From positions 1 to 7,616 of the forward strand of contig CABVDJ010000046.1 of NCBI GenBank assembly GCA_902497025.1: a stretch of DNA of 7,616 bases. Direction: 5' to 3'. This DNA comes from an uncultured Collinsella sp. (GTDB lineage: Bacteria; Actinomycetota; Coriobacteriia; Coriobacteriales; Coriobacteriaceae). Below the pieces are notes generated by a model. The model saw only the letters and a list, made by a program, of their open reading frames with translations. It ran no database searches and was not told where the DNA came from. This document shows positions 6,283 to 7,616 of this stretch, in pieces (the stretch's first letter is position 1; every line of letters begins with the position of its first letter). Made by a program: the position numbers and the translations under genes.

Positions 6283-7056
6283 CTAGCGCGCGAACTCCCG
6301 TAAAAGCGCGTCTTCCACTTCCTGGAGCGAAAGGGCCCCGCCTCCCTCGGCGGGACGGGTGACCACGATGCAGCGCGCTCCCGCGTCGCGCGCGGCGGCG
6401 AGCTTCTCGGCCGTGCCGCCTACGGTTCCCGAGTCCTTGGTCACAAGCCACTGGGCGCCCACCTGCCGAAGCATCGCCTCGTTGAGCTCGCGGGTGAAGG
6501 GCCCCTGCATGCCGATGACGTGCGACGACGAAAACCCCGCGTCGATGCACTTCGTTATAGCACCGGGCAGCGGGAGCACACGCACAAAGAAGCGCTCCGC
6601 GAAATCGGCGACGCGCGTGTAGGGAGCAAGCTCCTTGCTCCCCGTCGTGAGAAGCGCGCGACCCGGGTTCTCGGAGAGAAAGCGCGCCGCGCAGGCGATC
6701 GACGCGACCGACACGACGCCTTTGGGCAGCGTCTCGGCCGGGCGTGCAAGGCGCAGGCATCGTGCACCCACGGCGAGCGAAGCGGCCCGGATGTTGCCGC
6801 TTGCGAGCGTAGCGAAGGGGTGCGTGGCGTCGACGACGATGCGCGCGCCGGAAAGCTCGCGCTCCATGTCGGCCTCGTCGAGCCTGCCCGCATGCACCTC
6901 GATGCCCAGAAGCTCGCCCAAAAGCTCGCCTCCGTACTCGGTTGCCGCGTAGGCACGGGCGGGGATGCCCGCCCCGCTCGCCCATTCGCACAGAAGGCGG
7001 CCCTCGGTGGTGCCGGCGAAGATGCGCAGCGCCGGCGCGGATGCAGGCGCCGTCAC
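6283..7056 (-). CDS. cobK: Precorrin-6A (cobalt-precorrin-6A) reductase
   Basis: NAD(P)H-dependent reduction of a macrocycle double bond in corrin-ring synthesis; named CobK in the aerobic pathway and CbiJ in the anaerobic one, the latter more likely for an anaerobe. The protein is 257 residues, a normal length. Motifs: RIFAGTTEGRLL near the N-terminus (11-22), IVVDATHPFATLAS (73-86), TTGSKEL (137-143), VIGMQGPF (180-187), and WLVTKDSGTVGGTAEKL (203-219) followed by VVTRP. The start is GTG (7054-7056), which overlaps the TGA of the upstream gene as GTGA, with AGGCGG six bases before it, indicating coupled translation. The gene is markedly GC-rich: bases 6361-6420 hold 48 G/C of 60, against 36 of 60 at 2041-2100 in the transpeptidase gene. 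A 12-base local duplication encodes GELL twice (residues 43-50). A perfect 9-bp hairpin lies within the coding sequence at 6622-6642. Confidence 0.94.
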   Translation of the reverse strand: MTAPASAPALRIFAGTTEGRLLCEWASGAGIPARAYAATEYGGELLGELLGIEVHAGRLDEADMERELSGARIVVDATHPFATLASGNIRAASLAVGARCLRLARPAETLPKGVVSVASIACAARFLSENPGRALLTTGSKELAPYTRVADFAERFFVRVLPLPGAITKCIDAGFSSSHVIGMQGPFTRELNEAMLRQVGAQWLVTKDSGTVGGTAEKLAAARDAGARCIVVTRPAEGGGALSLQEVEDALLREFAR

Positions 7057-7616
7057 TTCGGGCCGCCTGGGCGCGTGATCTGGTAGAGCAGCGCGTTCAT
7101 AATGGCGGCCGCCACGGTCGAGCCGCCCTTGCGACCCCTCGCGACGATGGCCGGTACGCGTCGCGCGAGTAGCTCCTCTTTCGCCTCGACCACGTTCACA
7201 AACCCGACCGGCACCCCAACGACGAGCGCGGGCTCAATCTTCCCCGCATCCATGAGCTCGGCGAGGCGCAGAAGTGCTGTGGGAGCGTTGCCGACGGCCA
7301 CGATGAGCGGACCCTCGATGCCGCAAGCTTTGTCCATGCTCGCAACGGCGCGAGTCGTGCCCGCGGCGCGCGCAGCCGCGGCGACATCAGGGTCGGCCAT
7401 GTAGCACACGGCCTTGCAGCCGAGCTTCGCGAGCGCGGGCTTGCTTATGCCTGCGAGCGCCATGTTCGTGTCGGTGAGCACCGTGGCCCCTGCGCGCAGT
7501 GCGTCGAGCGCACAGTGCGCGGCGTCATGGGTGAACACGAGGGAATCGGCGTACGTGAAGTCGGCTGTGGTGTGGATGACGCGCTTTACGACGGGCTCTT
7601 CGAGCGGCGGGAACGT
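7053..7616 (-). CDS. cobH: Precorrin-8X (cobalt-precorrin-8) methylmutase, 5' end outside window
   Basis: Moves the C-11 methyl group to C-12 in the corrin ring, giving (cobalt-)hydrogenobyrinate; CobH or CbiC depending on pathway. The frame is open to the window edge: the minus strand from 7616 reads TFPPLEEPVVKRVIH, then TTADFTYADSLVFTHD. The GTG at 7538 is therefore an internal valine and not the start. About 187 residues are visible and roughly 25-30 N-terminal residues are missing, judged from the usual length of about 210. Family landmarks are RVIHTTAD, whose His (nt 7572-7574) matches the position of the catalytic histidine (His43 of Pseudomonas CobH), TDTNMALAGISK, KACGIEGPLIVAVGNAPTALLRL, and VVGVPVGFVNVVEAKE. 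It overlaps cobK by four bases, forming an operon that continues to the right. Confidence 0.95.
   Translation of the reverse strand, partial: TFPPLEEPVVKRVIHTTADFTYADSLVFTHDAAHCALDALRAGATVLTDTNMALAGISKPALAKLGCKAVCYMADPDVAAAARAAGTTRAVASMDKACGIEGPLIVAVGNAPTALLRLAELMDAGKIEPALVVGVPVGFVNVVEAKEELLARRVPAIVARGRKGGSTVAAAIMNALLYQITRPGGPK

Noticed and set aside
6113..6991. A 292-codon minus-strand frame overlapping cobK
   Set aside because: It is another frame of the same strand as cobK, very Arg/Ala-rich and without family motifs. cobK has all its conserved motifs in the other frame.
7536..7538. GTG at 7538 as the start of the methylmutase
   Set aside because: The frame continues upstream to the window edge with family-like sequence, including the catalytic histidine region, so this codon is an internal valine.
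1..7616. CRISPR arrays, tRNA/rRNA genes, riboswitches (including a cobalamin riboswitch), complete insertion sequences
   Set aside because: I saw no regularly spaced repeats, cloverleaf or rRNA-like stretches, and no paired terminal repeats around a full transposase. A cobalamin riboswitch, if there is one, would lie upstream of the corrinoid operon beyond the right edge.

Overview
The window looks like the chromosome of a moderately GC-rich anaerobic actinobacterium of the class Coriobacteriia, with Collinsella or a close relative as my best guess. This is an inference from gene style, from the oxygen-sensitive Fe-S serine dehydratase, and from a membrane-anchored (monoderm) adaptor and L,D-transpeptidase. 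No 16S or tRNA gene is present to confirm it.

Layout, left to right. (1) 1-653, + strand: the 3' part of an iron-sulfur L-serine dehydratase gene, closed by a clean intrinsic terminator at 672-698. (2) 803-2518, + strand: a membrane-anchored L,D-transpeptidase with its own promoter (TATAAT at 740-745). (3) 2651-6071, + strand: a tightly coupled three-gene MacAB-type ABC exporter operon (HlyD/MacA-like adaptor, ATPase, FtsX/MacB-like permease). Its genes overlap as TAATG and ATGA, and it starts behind TATAAT at 2615-2620, which touches a 28-bp inverted repeat. (4) 6072-6282: a gene-free stretch holding a 79-bp imperfect palindrome (6079-6157) and, four bases on, a short minus-strand remnant of an IS21-type IstA transposase (about 6162-6233). 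(5) 6283-7616, - strand: two overlapping corrinoid-biosynthesis genes, precorrin-6A reductase and the 3' part of precorrin-8X methylmutase, convergent with the exporter operon and visibly richer in G+C than the genes to the left.

The transpeptidase and the ABC exporter are both cell-envelope functions and are adjacent and co-oriented, but each appears to have its own promoter. The cobalamin genes belong to a cluster that continues beyond the right edge. The palindrome, transposase scar and composition change at 6079-6282 together suggest that this point is a junction where the corrinoid genes were brought next to the exporter operon.

I found no CRISPR array, RNA gene, complete insertion sequence or clearly new multi-gene system. 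The part most worth a second look is the 6079-6282 junction.
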